Positions 34,461-47,027 of a stretch of DNA of 64,000 bases are shown piece after piece. How positions within the stretch are numbered: the stretch's first letter is position 1; the number at the start of each line of letters is the position of its first letter. The stretch spans positions 236,779,918-236,843,917 of the forward strand of contig CM076189.1 in NCBI GenBank assembly GCA_038277395.1, in the 5' to 3' direction. The stretch is from Dryocosmus kuriphilus (lineage: Eukaryota; Arthropoda; Insecta; Hymenoptera; Cynipidae). The notes below the pieces were generated by a model. That model saw nothing but the letters and a program-made list of their open reading frames with translations. It was not told where the DNA came from and did not search any database. The translations under genes were made by a program, and so were the position numbers.

Positions 34461-36483
34461 TTAATCATCGTCACTGTCTTCTTCAATTACTGGTATTGTA
34501 TTATCAAAATCAAATAGATGAGTTAATACGTTTGCTGGTTTTAATATTCTAGATGAGTATCTTGCATTTGATAAATAATAGATCAAAGCAGCCATGTGTG
34601 AACAACATCCTACAGTCCTATTTCCATTAGCACAGGTACAGCAGTACCTTTCGATTCCTCCTATACCGATAGTATTTGGTTTATAGTGTATATAACATTT
34701 GTACGTCTTACTGTTAATGTGTCGCGATCTAACTTCATACCTAATAATATTTGGCGTTTCCTTCAAATAATCAACAGCGAGAGAATCATTGTCACCTAAC
34801 ATCTCCGCTAAATATGAGATCGATTACTTTAATTGATAAGAACCTGTGAAGAAAACTTCTAAATCATTTATTGTCATTTCTCGAAAATCTAATAATTCAC
34901 TTGATGACAATTTAACGAATGGCTTAGTTTTCTTACTCCAGTTATTTTCTTCTACTTCAAGTGCTAATGAATTTTCACAATTTTTTGTTAAACCGATCCG
35001 CTCTATAATTTCTTCAACTTTGTCGTAATCTGAATTGAGTCTTTTTCCGAATGTATTTTGTAAAAAACAAGCGATGCGACATTACAGACCAACGACGACC
35101 TTTTAGTGCTGGCATTAAGACTTTATATCCAGATTTCTCTAGCAGTAGTTTGATATCTCGAAATCCTCGGTCTAAAATAAAAATGTCACCTTTTTGTAAT
35201 AAGCTACTAAGTCCATTTTGTTGCTGTAATAAGTGCTCTAGTATTTGTGAGTCATTTTTATTTGCATTGAATGGTCCGCATACATTCACAATGAAGCCAT
35301 TTGTTGTACAGATCGTAAAAGGTTTACAAAGGGCAGTTTTTTTCTGACCTGAATATGACTTGCGTTGATAGGCGTTGTTTGCGCTCTTTTCATGCCGTAT
35401 ATAAGTTCCGCCGCAAACTAGGGCTAAATGATTGCCGATATTATGCAATGAGTCTGCAACAGGACTTTTTTCATGCACAAGATGTGTTCTGGAAAAAGCT
35501 TCTATGCCAAAACGTATAGGTAATACGTCTTTTTCAAAGGAAAGCAACACTGATTTTATGGAATTTTCGACATTCTTCTCATCAATACCTAATGTCGCGG
35601 AAATAAGACTATTAGAATTACCAGACCTCAATTTATGTAAGAATATTACTAAGGCTTGTGTGACATCACGATTGGTTGATTTTCTGAGGCTATCTAACAT
35701 CTTCTTCAGTTGCATAATGGTGTCCCATGAATATCCGGTTAATACTTTTACACGCTCATTAGAAAGGGCGTACATTCCGATGCGATTGTGAAGCTCAGAT
35801 TCAACTTCATCAGATAGCTTTTCTATAAAGGCTACGAGCTCTGTGATCTCTATCAACGAGATTTTGGAAACTGTCTGCATCTGATCTGTTTCATCTTCAA
35901 ACAAACGGTTTTTGATTAAATGTTTAGTGCAGCACCTATTTTTTCTAGGAATGAAAATTCGTTTTTTTGTAAAAACCTGCATCCGAGCTGTAAAAGGTAC
36001 ATTGCAAAGATCACTGGGGATTCTGGCTTTGCAGATGAAACAATAGGCATGACTTGCCAATACTCTGTTAAATGGCATCTCAACCATTTCAACAGTAGAA
36101 GGATTCAAATCTGGAGAAAAACTTGGGTCACTAGTCGCGGAAGATTGTGATGAGTTATAAGAACTGGTAGTCACTTGACTATTAGGTACAGTATCATCTT
36201 CTATTAGCTCTACTTCATTAAGCGTTTTTTCATCTCCGCGAGAAGTTCCCGGCCTTGCGTCATTTGCAATCGATAGCGTTTGCGTAGGAATGCCTTCTTT
36301 ACTCTTCTTTACTCTCAATTTGGTATAGCATTTCTGACACAATTTTTCTCCTTCTTGCAGAAATACTCCGTAAAGTTGATGCATGTGTACAGCATGATTC
36401 CGAGATTCAATTAATTTCGGACGAACAGTCTTATGGATCAAAATACCACATAGAGGACATCTTAGTCTGTCTGTTTTTGGCAA
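34461..36483 (-). pseudogene. DDE_Tnp_4-type transposase with N-terminal zinc fingers and C-terminal SWIM-like finger
   Basis: The minus strand reads 36483-35014 (489 codons) and 34802-34461 (114 codons). The 210 bp between stay readable in the second frame, so one frame change (about 35075) and one stop (about 34826) separate the halves. Domain order: N-terminal Cys pairs ('CPLC', 'CQKC'), a second Cys-rich block ('CFIC', 'RCC'), a helical stretch, then the nuclease core with 'YQRKSYSGQKK', 'NDSQILEHLL', 'GDIFILDRGFRD' and 'VLMPALKG', then 'LNSDYDKVEEIIERIG' and a CxC-x9-CxH finger. In relatives the first catalytic Asp lies in 'DGTY'; here the motif reads 'GGTY'. The segment with the catalytic Glu after 'MPALKG' also seems lost. 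The frame opens at a TTG; a nearby upstream ATG (about 36510) is in another frame, suggesting another slip in an A run. Confidence 0.8.
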
Positions 36484-38739
36484 TTTTAGTAGGTGGTCTA
36501 TCGTCCATTTTGATTTTGCAGGGAATATAATCCTAGAAAAAATATGTTAATAGTTAAGCTCAATTACTTTATAAATTAATCAATTGAAACTTATACTTTA
36601 CGTTATATTTACATAAAAAATATAACAACTAGAAAAAGTTGAAATAGATAATTAGTTGACCATACAAAAAGCTGGATGAATTCTAAATTAATTGTTTTAA
36701 AAAATTCCAATTTCATTAATGTAATTGATAGTTATAAACTGTCAGTCGAATATTTTCATATTTTAAAAGCAAAAGTTATTTTATCTATCAGTTTCTTTTG
36801 CAAATATTTAAATCTGAAATATATAAAGTATCACTTATAGAACAAACAACGAAACGAGAGAGAATTCTTCATATTTATTTTTTGATGAACTCATATACAG
36901 ATTTCATGCAGACTTCTGAAAAGGAAATCAGTTACACAAAAACGTATTAATGAAAAATATTATTAAAATTGTTTTATAATATGAAAATATTAAGATATAA
37001 AAATATATATTATAATATTACAATATTATAACAATATTTTAATAATATTGTAACAATATAATAATACTGAAATGTGTCTTTGTCACATAATGGAATACGT
37101 GTTTTTGACATAATTTCTACAATTTAGTAAAATTATGTATTATAATTCCGTAATTATTTTTGACAAAGCAGTTCTCTGTTATGATATTTTGAAAAAATAT
37201 TTCGTTGAAAGTACCCAGGAAACAAAAATCCATTGACTTTATTTTGAATGGGTTTCAAGCCCTTCTGAATCGCGTTTCTGTCACTGGAATTGCAGATTTG
37301 AGACCGATTGGTTTTTAAACGAATTTTATTAGGAATTCTTTTTTTACAGGCTTATATTTCGAAAATGCCTTACGTCCTCCAGAACTAAAATGGCAAAAGG
37401 AATCTAATAGCCTTACTTATAATTTCATTTGAATATCTAAATAATTTTAAGATTTGAAATTTCGAGCGAAATATGGCAACCTAACCTCAAAAGTGATAGC
37501 CTCATTCAAAAAAAGAAAAACCGATACAATGTTACTTTGCTTGAAATATAGATTACAGATTCAAATCGTTCGCGGAACTGATCGATTCAAATATTGCAAA
37601 CCCATTCAGTTTTAAATACTCAAATCTGCAAATGACAGATACGCAATCCAAATCAACACATTTCTATCGGTTCTTTTTTCCTGGGTACTAGCTTTAAGCT
37701 TCGATAATCTCAAAAATATACAACATTATTAACAAAATTATGCAGCTGAAATCTAAAAGGATTCTTAAAATATACAAAATATTTAAAGAAAAATATTATT
37801 TTAGTCACGACATATCAATATCTTGGAAAATAAACATGTGACTGAAAATGCTCATAAGTTGTGTCGATCTCAGGTTACATTAAATCTGTCAATATTGTAT
37901 GTCCCTATGTATTTTAAAGTTATTACTATACCTGTTTTTGCAATAAATAAGCAGGTACTTGTCAGTTTGCTAGCTTCCCATAAACTTTTTCGTTTGCGCC
38001 CTTTAAAATAAATGTAAAAGACCAAAATCTTGATGCTCGAAAAGTAAAACAAATATTTTTGTGCGCTTACTTTTCCTGTGTAAGAAGATCAAGAAAATCG
38101 AAAAGAACCTACAACTGCTTCAATTATCTAAAAATTCAGTCTTTTCTGTGAACTTTCACTTACTAGCCATAAACCAGAATGTCACAGAATGTCTACCCTT
38201 TTAACCATATCTTTCAACCATGATCTAAGAATACATGGTCTATCCACGCTCAACTAAAAAAAAAAAGGAAACCAATAGGAAGCCTAGGAAACTTGTTCCT
38301 TCGGACGCCATTTTGATTAAGTGAGGGCGCTAGATTCAGTTTTAAAATCATGAAGTTAGTGAACGTCATGAAGATTTGAAATGGAATATAAATAAATTAC
38401 GAAAATTAAAAATCATCACATGTGTTTTGAGAATAATGTCATTTGTGATGTACATATTTGACAATATTTTTAAAAATATGTCTTGCGATCCTACTAATGA
38501 ATAAAAAAGAATACATTTTTATGCTCATGAAACGCAAACATATATTTTTGAAAAGGAGAAGGAATTTTGTTTTGCGTTTTTAAGTACAAAGGAATAAATG
38601 CATTTCAATTTTTTTAGCCTGTATGAAGGTCATATAACTTTTTGTTATCGATTCATCAAAAACATTGTTAGCTTGCGATTCTCTCGTCATTTAGAATCCA
38701 TGGGCCCGTGATTTTTGTTTTTTCATCCGTAGAATTCAT
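36484..38739. other. Non-coding interior of the 7-kb transposon
   Basis: AT-rich, with many 'aatatt' stretches around 36960-37060. No second transposon gene is recognised; the 60-codon frames near 37823-38052 are mutual shadows. Confidence 0.5.
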
Positions 38740-38799
38740 ATTGCAAAATTCTGAAAAAATTTTGGAATAATGATTTCAACCTATTTAAACGACCTAAAT

Positions 38800-40150
38800 T
38801 TTTTTGAAGTTTTGAATCACTTGTAACGCACTCAAACTAATCAATTAACCTCAAAAATGTCATTTGACATATTTTCACCTTGAACATGACCCTGAAAAAA
38901 TCTGAAAAAATTCCGTACACCATACCTCAATGTTCTGTATGTACAGGAAGTTTTTCAAAATTTTTTCCACTATTGGTATTGAGTTATATGTAAACATAAC
39001 CTAAAAATACAGTTTTTCGCTATTTTGAAGGTTTCTCCCCACTTATAATCAGAAATAAACAATTGGAAAATGTAAACCACACAAAAAAACGTAACTGATG
39101 AAAAAATTGACAGTGTACCTTCATTAGTCTAGGAGTTATAGCCATTAAAAATTTTTAGACATTTTTTTAGCCTTGAAGATGACCTTAACAAAATTCGAAA
39201 AAAAATTAGGGTAATTTGTTGCTTTTAAAACTATTATCATGAATTTTTTCAAAATTTTTTCCACTATTGGTATTGAGCTATGTGTAAACATAACCTAAAA
39301 AATGCAGTTTTTCGCTATTTTGAAGGTCTTGTACCACTTATAATCAGAAATAAATAATTGAAAAATGTAAAACATACAAAAATACGTAACTGGTGAAAAA
39401 ATTGACAATGTACCTCTACTAGTCTAGAAGTTATAGTCATTAAAAGTTTTTAGATATTTTTTTAACCTTGAAGATGACCTTAAAAAAATTCGAAAAAAAT
39501 CAGGGTAATTTGTTGCTTTTAAAACTATTATCATGAATTTTTTCAAAATTTTTTCCACTATTGGTATTGAGTTATGTGTAAACATAACCTAAAAAATGAA
39601 GTTTTTCGCTATTTTGAAGGTCTTGCACCACTTATCATCAGAAATAAATAATTGGAAAATGTAAAACACACAAAAATACGTAACTGATGAAAAAATTGAC
39701 AATGTACCTTCATTAGTCTAGGAGTTATAGCCATTAAAAATTTTTAGACATTTTTTTAGCCTTGAAGATGACCTTAACAAAATTCGAAAAAAATTAGGGT
39801 AATTTGTTGCTTTTAAAACTATTATCATGGATTTTTTCAAAATTTTTTCCACTATTGGTATTGAGTTATGTGTAAACATAACCTAAAAAATGCAGTTTTT
39901 CGCTATTTTGAAGGTCTTGCACCACTTATAATCAGAAATAAATAATTGGAAAATGTAAAACATACAAAAATACGTAACTGATGAAAAAATTGACAATGTA
40001 CCTCTACTAGTCTAGAAGTTATAGTCATTAAAAGTTTTTAGATATTTTTTTAACCTTGAAGATGACCTTAAAAAAATTCGAAAAAAATTAGGATAATTTG
40101 TTGCTTTTAAAACTATTAGCATGAATTTTTTCAGATTTTTTGAAAAACTT
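38800..40150. repeat. 294-bp tandem units, right arm
   Basis: 'ccactattgg' recurs at 38967, 39261, 39555 and 39849, each 294 bp apart, in inverse orientation to the left arm. Units 2 and 4 share 'tctactagtctagaagtta' whereas 1 and 3 share 'ttcattagtctaggagtta', which suggests duplication of a two-unit block. Confidence 0.9.
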
Positions 40151-40479
40151 TTCTTTAAGATAAAAATGAAAACGTAAAAGTACGGTTTTTTTTTAGGTTA
40201 GGGTGGTACCAAGGGGGAAAGGTAGTTGTTTAAAAGGCTCAAACTTATTTGTTTTCATGCCCCAACTTAGTTTTACTGCATTTTCTCGAATCGAAGAGTG
40301 AGGGGATTTCGCCATACTTAATGGGTGACACCCTTTTGGACTTCATTTAAAAATAATAAATGAAAATCTACCCAAAGTCTCTTGTCACGCACCTGTTTTA
40401 AACTACAAATTTAAAATGAAAAATTGCTAAATAATACTATTTTTAATTTTTTAATATTTAAAATTCACAGACGTCACTT

Positions 40480-41060
40480 ACATTGAATTGAAAAGGATAA
40501 TAATGAAGAATAGGGTTCAATATTTTAGAGTTAAGGATTTATAATATCACTTCAAAATCTGTCCCACAAGTTTCTTGTCTGGTCACGCGGCATTATTATT
40601 TTATGATAAAACTCAAAAATAATTATTTAAACTATTTATAATTCAGGCTAAAATTGGTAGTTTTACACTTACGAAGATTTTAATACAGATACAAAGCGAT
40701 TTATTAACGCTACTACTCCAAATAAAAGTAAATAATGATCTCTATGTTTGCCTAATATTGTTTATAAAATGTTCGGTCACGCTCCATATTAATTTATTCT
40801 TCTTGAAAATGAGAGGATATTTTGGAACACCGAAGCAAAAATCCAATATATCGTGAGAATATTAATTTTTCCCATATTTTAAAATATTTTTACCTGCTCT
40901 GCATATATTTTAAAAACATTTTTGAAATTCTTATTTTTCATCATGGCCGAATATCTTGTCACGCTACGTCAGGCATGGGCTATTTCGGTTTCAAATTCAT
41001 ACTTATCACAAATACATTCGTTGACCTCTTAGTTTTATATTTTCATACTCTCTAGGGTTA
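40480..41060. repeat. Dispersed repeat, copy 1 (continuous)
   Basis: Blocks of this stretch recur in inverse order and orientation between 52.83 and 55.64 kb: 'cggtcacgctccatattaat' (40768), 'gaaaatgagaggatatttt' (40805), 'ttttaaaatatttttacctg' (40875) and 'cttacgaagattttaatac' (40670). Here the blocks are contiguous, so this is the uninterrupted version. Several 'gtcacgc' motifs are spaced along it. No coding region is supported. Confidence 0.6.
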
Positions 41061-41182
41061 GAGGGTTAGAACTAATTTTTAAAAAAATTTTGGGTGGTTT
41101 GAAAAGTTTTTATTTCTCGAAAATTTCACAGTCTAACATGGTTAACTTTTTGGTAATCATCCTTGAATATGAATATGCGTAC

Positions 41183-43612
41183 AATTAAGCCCCCGGATCG
41201 TAGAACTCGCCGAGCGCTCGAACTCGAGAAAAATTATTGTCCGCAGTGCTGATTTTGGACATATCTCGAGTTTAAATTTTGATGACTGATACTTGTAGAT
41301 AATTTTATTTCGCATCTTTCTCTCTTACGAAAAATAATTGTGCCTCTTACGGTTTTTGAAATATTTACAAAAAACTCGTTTTTTGAGAATTGAAATTTTC
41401 AATCTTTTTTTCACTTCAACTCGCTGTAAATAAGTCAATTTTGAATCTTTCTTAATAAAATTTGCAGGCGATATAAGGCAATATGTCCTGAAAACTACAA
41501 AAAAAGAAAAAGTTGACTTTTATTATTAGGAAAATAGTTGTTAATTTTTATGTAAGGAATTGCAAGAAACAAGGATAAAAATTTTCAAACGCTTCGGGAG
41601 TCGAACGAATTTTAAGAAAACGAAAAGTGTCAGCGACATAGTTTTTCATTAGGGCCTGAGCTAGTTTTTTGGAAAGTTTTACTTTATTCGAATAAGTAGA
41701 TAACAAATGGTCAATGTTTTTCTGCGCCAATCCATGGATTTCCCACGCGTAAGTTGCAGCGATATAAACACGTGAGACTACAGAGACTACACAGACTTTA
41801 TTCAAACTGATCGGTATCTGTTCATATCGCTGCAGCTTACGCGTGAGACATCCATGGGTTGGCGCAGGAAAACATTAACCATTTTTTATCTAATTATTTG
41901 GTTGAAGTAAGACTTTCCAAAAAACTAGCTCAGACCCTAATAAAAAACATTGTCGCTGACGCTTTTCGATTTCTTAAGATTCGTTCGACTCCCGAAGTGT
42001 TTGAAAATTTTTATCCATGTTTCTTGCAATTCCTTACATAAAAATTAACAACTATTTTCCTAATAATAAAAGTCAACTTTTTTTTTTTTGTAGTCTTCAG
42101 GATATATTGCCTTATATCGCCTGCAAACTTTATTAAGAAATATTGAAAATTGACTTATTTAGAGCTAGTTGAAGTGAAAAAAAGATTGAAAATTTCAATT
42201 CTCAAAAAACGAGTTTTTTTGTAAATATTTCGAAAACCTGAAGAGATACAACTATTTCTCTTGAGAGAGAAAGATGGGCAATAAAATTATCTACAAGTGT
42301 CCGTCATCAAAATTCAAATTCGAGTTATGTCCAAAATCAGCACTGCGGACAATTGAGGGTCCGGATGCAATAACTCGCCCGACGCTCGAACAGCCGCATA
42401 AAAATTGTCCGATCGTCTCAGAGAATACAAATTTTCAAATTCGCCAAAATAATTTTTTCAAAGTACGGCCTTGTAGAGAATGAGAAAATGGGACTTTTTT
42501 CCCTTTATAGTTTTTTTTGTCCTATAATTATTCTTAATAGGAAAAATGAAAAACTGCAAATGTTTACCTCTAAAATCAATAAGTTTTTAAAATATAAATC
42601 GTCCTAACTTGGCCAAATATTGTTAGAATTGTTTCAAACTTGGTGTACGCACAGATTATAGTATTGCGATGTCTAAAGAAGAAGCAAAAATCGAAGAATA
42701 TGCTCTTGTTTACTCATTTTTGATTGCAAAAATGACACCATGCCAGTTACTACACTTTTATGGCTTCTCCGACAAAAAGTATCGAGGGAATTTTTAGTTT
42801 GAAGAAACTTGCAATGAGGCATTTGTGCCTTAGTAATGAAGGAAGATTTCCAGAAAGTTTCGAATCGATTCATCTACAATTGACGAAATATCGATTTTAT
42901 AAGTAAGCGTGCGGCTGGGTCAATGTTAGCTCTGCGAACACAAACCATCGTGAGGAAGCGTGCTCACCATTCTGCTTTGCAGAATTGACGTTGACCGAGC
43001 CGCATGGTTACTTATAAAATCGATAATTCCCTCAATTTTATATGAATCGATATGAAATTTTCCAAAAATCTTCCTCTAATACTTAGGCATAAACGCCTCA
43101 CTGCAAGTTTTTTCAAACAAGAAATTTCCCTCGATACTTTTTGTCGGAGAAGCCATAAAAACGTAGTAACTGTCCCGGTGTCATTTTGCAATTAGAAATT
43201 AGTAAACAATAGCATATTTTCGACTTTGGTTCTTCTTTACCATCGCAATACTATAATCTGTGCGTACACCAAGTTTGAAACGATTTGAACACTATTTGGC
43301 CAAGTTACGACGATTTATATTTTAAAAACTTATTGATTTTAGAGGTAAAAATGTTCAGTTTTTCATTTTTCCTATTAAGAATAATTATGCGACAAAAAAA
43401 CTATAAAGAGAAAAAAGTCCCATTTTATCATCTTCTACAAGCCCGTACTTTGAAAAAATTATTTTGGCGACTTTGAAAATTTGGATTCTCTGAGCCGACC
43501 GGACAATTATTATGCGGCTGTTCGAGCGTCGGGCGAGTTATTGCACCCGGACCTTCAATTCTTTTTCTCGAGTTCGAGCGCTCGGCGAGCTCTACGATCC
43601 GGGAGCTCAATT
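41183..43612. mobile_element. 2.4-kb element made of two consecutive large palindromes
   Basis: The outer ends are inverted repeats: left 'cccggatcgtagaactcg', right 'cgagctctacgatccggg'. Inside are two fold-backs: 41183-42390, with arms of about 580 bp around a loop near 41771-41832, and 42350-43612, with arms of about 570 bp around a loop near 42936-42991. The joint (about 42350-42420) carries a variant of the terminal sequence ('ggtccggatgcaataactcg'). Matching open frames (41805-41548 minus, 41859-42041 plus) arise from the two arms. No transposase is recognised. Confidence 0.8.
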
Positions 43613-45839
43613 TTAGTAGCTCAAATTTGACATTTTGAAATTTCAAATGCTTTAAATAGAAAATTTTAATTATTAAAGGCCTCATTATTATCAAATTAAT
43701 CAATTCTTAACATTTTCCAAACTTTTTGAAAGGTTTTCAGTTTAAAATTATTGACTTTTGAAGGCTTGTTATTAAAAATTCTTTTATAGAGAAGGCTTAA
43801 TTCTTCATATCAAAAAATTTTCAATTTTGAATACATACCTTGAATTTGAAATCGTTAAAACTTAAAAAGAAAACATTTTTATTTCAATCACTTAAACAAT
43901 TTCGGACTGTTAACTTTTGAAGGCTGTAGTATTTTATATTATAGTAAAATTGTTAATTATTGAAGGGTTTCTATTAAAATTAATTAAAATGCTTAAAATT
44001 TGAATTTTTTAAATACTAAATTGCTAATTCTTGAAGTATAAGTATTTAAAATTGTGAAAATGAGTGGTTCAGTTTGACAAATTAAGTGCAATCGTTTTCA
44101 AACATGTGTAAAATCTTTTTATAATTATTTTTAAATAACAGACATAAATTGTTGCAAGTAATTAGGATTCTATTAGTTGATTAAACTTGATTAAAATAAA
44201 CAAATCAATAACGCTTGAAAAGAGTTCCAATACAAAACACTAAATATCGAATTCATATTTTGTACGTGGCAAGTATCTAACATTTTCAAGTTCGTTTCAA
44301 TTTTCAAATGAAAAAGCATAATTGAATCTCGAAATGCTGACGAAAGTATTCAAACCTCAGCCTTGCAAGTGGAACTCGATGTAAAATATAATAAGATTTA
44401 GGCTGAGGGAAAATTGAGTCCTTTCAGAATATAAAGTCTATACAAATTTCACGCATGCGCTGAAAAATCAAAAAATTTTCAAAAATGCATTAAATTATAA
44501 ATCTGGTTCAATTATTAATAATTTTATATTAAAAACATCTTTTAGTTTATACTGCACGGAGAGAACAGAATCTTAGTGCCACGACACACGGAGCTAATAG
44601 GTAGGGGAACACACGCGCTCATAAAGATTCTATTCTCTCCGCGTTTCTATAAACAATAAATAACAATAGTAACAATATCTTTTCAAGATTTTTATATGAA
44701 GAAATTAATACCAGACTCGTAAAAATAATTTATTTATCTCACCGATTTTATTCAAATTTCCACAATTTACAATCACAAGCACATTTTTTTCTTAATCTGC
44801 ATAATATGCCTAAATTAAAAAAAAATGCTTTTAGATTTTGTGTTTGATTTTATGCAAAGAGTAAAAAAGTTTCATTTTTATGGACCTCAAAAAAACAAAA
44901 ATAAATTTGTAAAGCTCTGGAAATTATCCTAAAAAATTTTTTTTGCTTTTTGAAGTTCTTAAAAGCGTGATTTTTTCCTATATAATCCCAAATTTAGGAA
45001 GCATTAAAAATGATCAAAATTGGGAATATTATTTAGATTGAGAAAAAAAATTAACAGTTACGAACATTTTTTTCCTATTGCAGCTATCCTCAGATTATTA
45101 GTCGATTCACTTTATTTCAAATAAATAAGTTCACTAAGGATTTTTTAATTTTTTAAATTTCTTTTTCGATCCACCCTAATGGATCACACTCTTCAGTTTA
45201 AAATTTATTTTATTTCGCGTAATTTAATTTTTCCAAAGAACAATATTTTTCGAGGATAAGCCGACGAATCCCAGTGGTTTTTGAACTGAGCATCCTCCTT
45301 GCCATTTCACAACAATATTGCAAGGGTCAACGCTAAGGGATGATTTATAAGAAATATTACATCGATCCTCAGCAGCGAACTCATTTTCTCTGAAGCTCAG
45401 TAACTGATATTGCTACAATCTTTCAACTATAAGTATTAAAACTGCACTTTTTGTGTAGAAAGGAGGTACTGAAAAGCAATATTTTCAATGTCGAAATTAT
45501 CAACTCGTATACAAACTCGTATTATCAATATTATATCAAAAATATTTGGCATTTTTCAGAGTTTTTATTTACGGCCTTGATATTATCAATAAATATCTTT
45601 GAAGCATATGTAAATGCTTTTTTTATTTAGAACACTAAAAATAAAGGTAAAAGCAAAAATATTAATTCAGAAAAAAAAACAATCCTGGAATAGCGAAAAA
45701 ATTGGGAAAGAAGCTTCGGCTTTCAGAAACATTCTAATCATGAAAAAGCATAAAAATATCAGTGTCCAAATTTAAATACTTTGAAATTCACAGGGTCGCA
45801 ATTTTGAGGCCTCCCTGCTTTAAATTCCAGATAGTACCC
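43613..45839. other. AT-rich stretch, no gene
   Basis: No supported coding region. The only structure noticed is a small hairpin at 44555-44643. Confidence 0.45.
44555..44643. repeat. 89-bp hairpin (tiny MITE-like inverted repeat)
   Basis: Left 'cggagagaacagaatctta' and right 'taaagattctattctctccg' are near-perfect inverted repeats around a roughly 50-bp loop. Confidence 0.65.
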
Positions 45840-45844
45840 GAATA

Positions 45845-46757
45845 GACTCGGAACTCTATCCGGGCATATCCGAAAAAATTACGGTTTTTATAACCGGGTT
45901 GTATACGCATCTAGTTGGATTTATACGGGACGCTAAGAAATATTTATCCGAGTCTCATCCGGTCCTAGGCGGGATCTAGTCGGCACACGAATTCAATAAC
46001 CGGGCTTATCCGGGACACTGAGAAATGTGTATCCGTGCCTTATCCGGTCATAGCTGCCATCAAGTCGGCATACAATTTCGCTCTGTCCAGGCGTATCTGG
46101 GTCTTATATGGGATGCGGCGAAATATGTGTCCGGGTCTTATCTGGTCCTAGTCGGGATCTAGCCGGCATACAATTTCGCTGTATAGGAGTCTATCCGGGA
46201 CTTATACGGGACGCTGCGAAACATGTATCCGGTTCTTAGCTGGTCCTAGTCTCTAGCTACAATTTCGCTCTATAGGGACTATCCGGGACTTATACGGGAC
46301 ACTGCGAAACATGTTTCCGGTTCTTAGCTGGTTCTAGTCAGGATCTAGCCGGCATGAAATTTCGCTCTATAGGGACCTTTCCCAGACTTATATGGGACAC
46401 TGTGAATTATGTACCCGGGTCTTATCTGATCCTACTCGGGATCTAATAGGCATACTATTTCGCTCTATCCAGGCGTATCTGGGTCTTATAGGGGATGCTG
46501 AGAAATATGTGTCCGGGTCTTATCTGGTCCTAGTCGGGATCTAGCCGGCATACAATTTCGCTCTATAGGGGCCTATCCGGGACTTATACGGGACACTGCG
46601 AAACATGGTTCCGGTTCTTAGCTGGTTCTAGTCAGGATCTAGCCGGCATAAAATTTCGCTCTATAGGGATCTTTCCCAGACTTATATGGGACACTGTGAA
46701 TTATGTACCCGGGTCTTATCTGTTCCTGCTTGGGATCTAATAGGCATACCGCAAGAG
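45845..46757. repeat. ~97-bp tandem repeat with higher-order structure
   Basis: About nine monomers containing 'tatccgggacttatacggg' or variants, 'gggatctagccggcata' and 'tttcgctctata'. Monomer starts lie near 45890, 45997, 46083, 46181, 46271, 46368, 46465, 46563 and 46661. Three subtypes alternate: A ('tccaggcgtatctgggtc'; 46083, 46465), B ('ctatccgggacttatacg'; 46181, 46271, 46563) and C ('ctttcccagacttatatggg'; 46368, 46661), giving A-B-B-C followed by A-B-C. The array ends where the LINE leader begins. Confidence 0.9.
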
Positions 46758-47027
46758 ATGTGTGGAATGATTCGCCTGTAGAGTCAACGTGGTATTGATG
46801 CCAGTGTGGCGCAATGCCTTGCAGGGTGACTTTAATATACGAGACAGAAACCGTAATGTGTCTGACGACAAGTTGACACGGTCCTTGTCAAAGGCGGCAA
46901 GCTTCCACACTTAGACCTAGGGACTCACCTGCGATTAGAACAGGATCTCTAACGTGCGGATTTTCTTAACACTATCATGACTAACTTCCAAAAACAAACA
47001 ACTACAATAAAATATCTAAAGGCGGGA

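Larger units (their letters stand above)
33303..40336 (-). mobile_element. 7-kb DDE_Tnp_4-type DNA transposon with tandem-repeat TIRs
   Basis: The termini are inverted copies: left 'aaagggtgtcacccattaag', right 'cttaatgggtgacaccc'. The next roughly 120 bp are also inverted ('tttgagccttttaaacaa' at left, complement at right). Both arms then continue with a 294-bp tandem unit: two copies plus a part on the left (about 33500-34250) and four copies plus parts on the right (about 38800-40150). The only coding region is the minus-strand transposase at 34461-36483. A roughly 2.2-kb AT-rich stretch (36.5-38.7 kb) without genes separates it from the right arm. No target duplication fixed. Confidence 0.85.

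Noticed and set aside
41548..42041. Paired open frames with near-identical peptides in opposite orientation
   Set aside because: Arms of one palindrome; conservation reflects arm identity rather than coding constraint.
45845..46757. CRISPR-like array impression from regular repeats
   Set aside because: Monomers are contiguous without unique spacers and lie in a eukaryotic genome; it is a tandem repeat.
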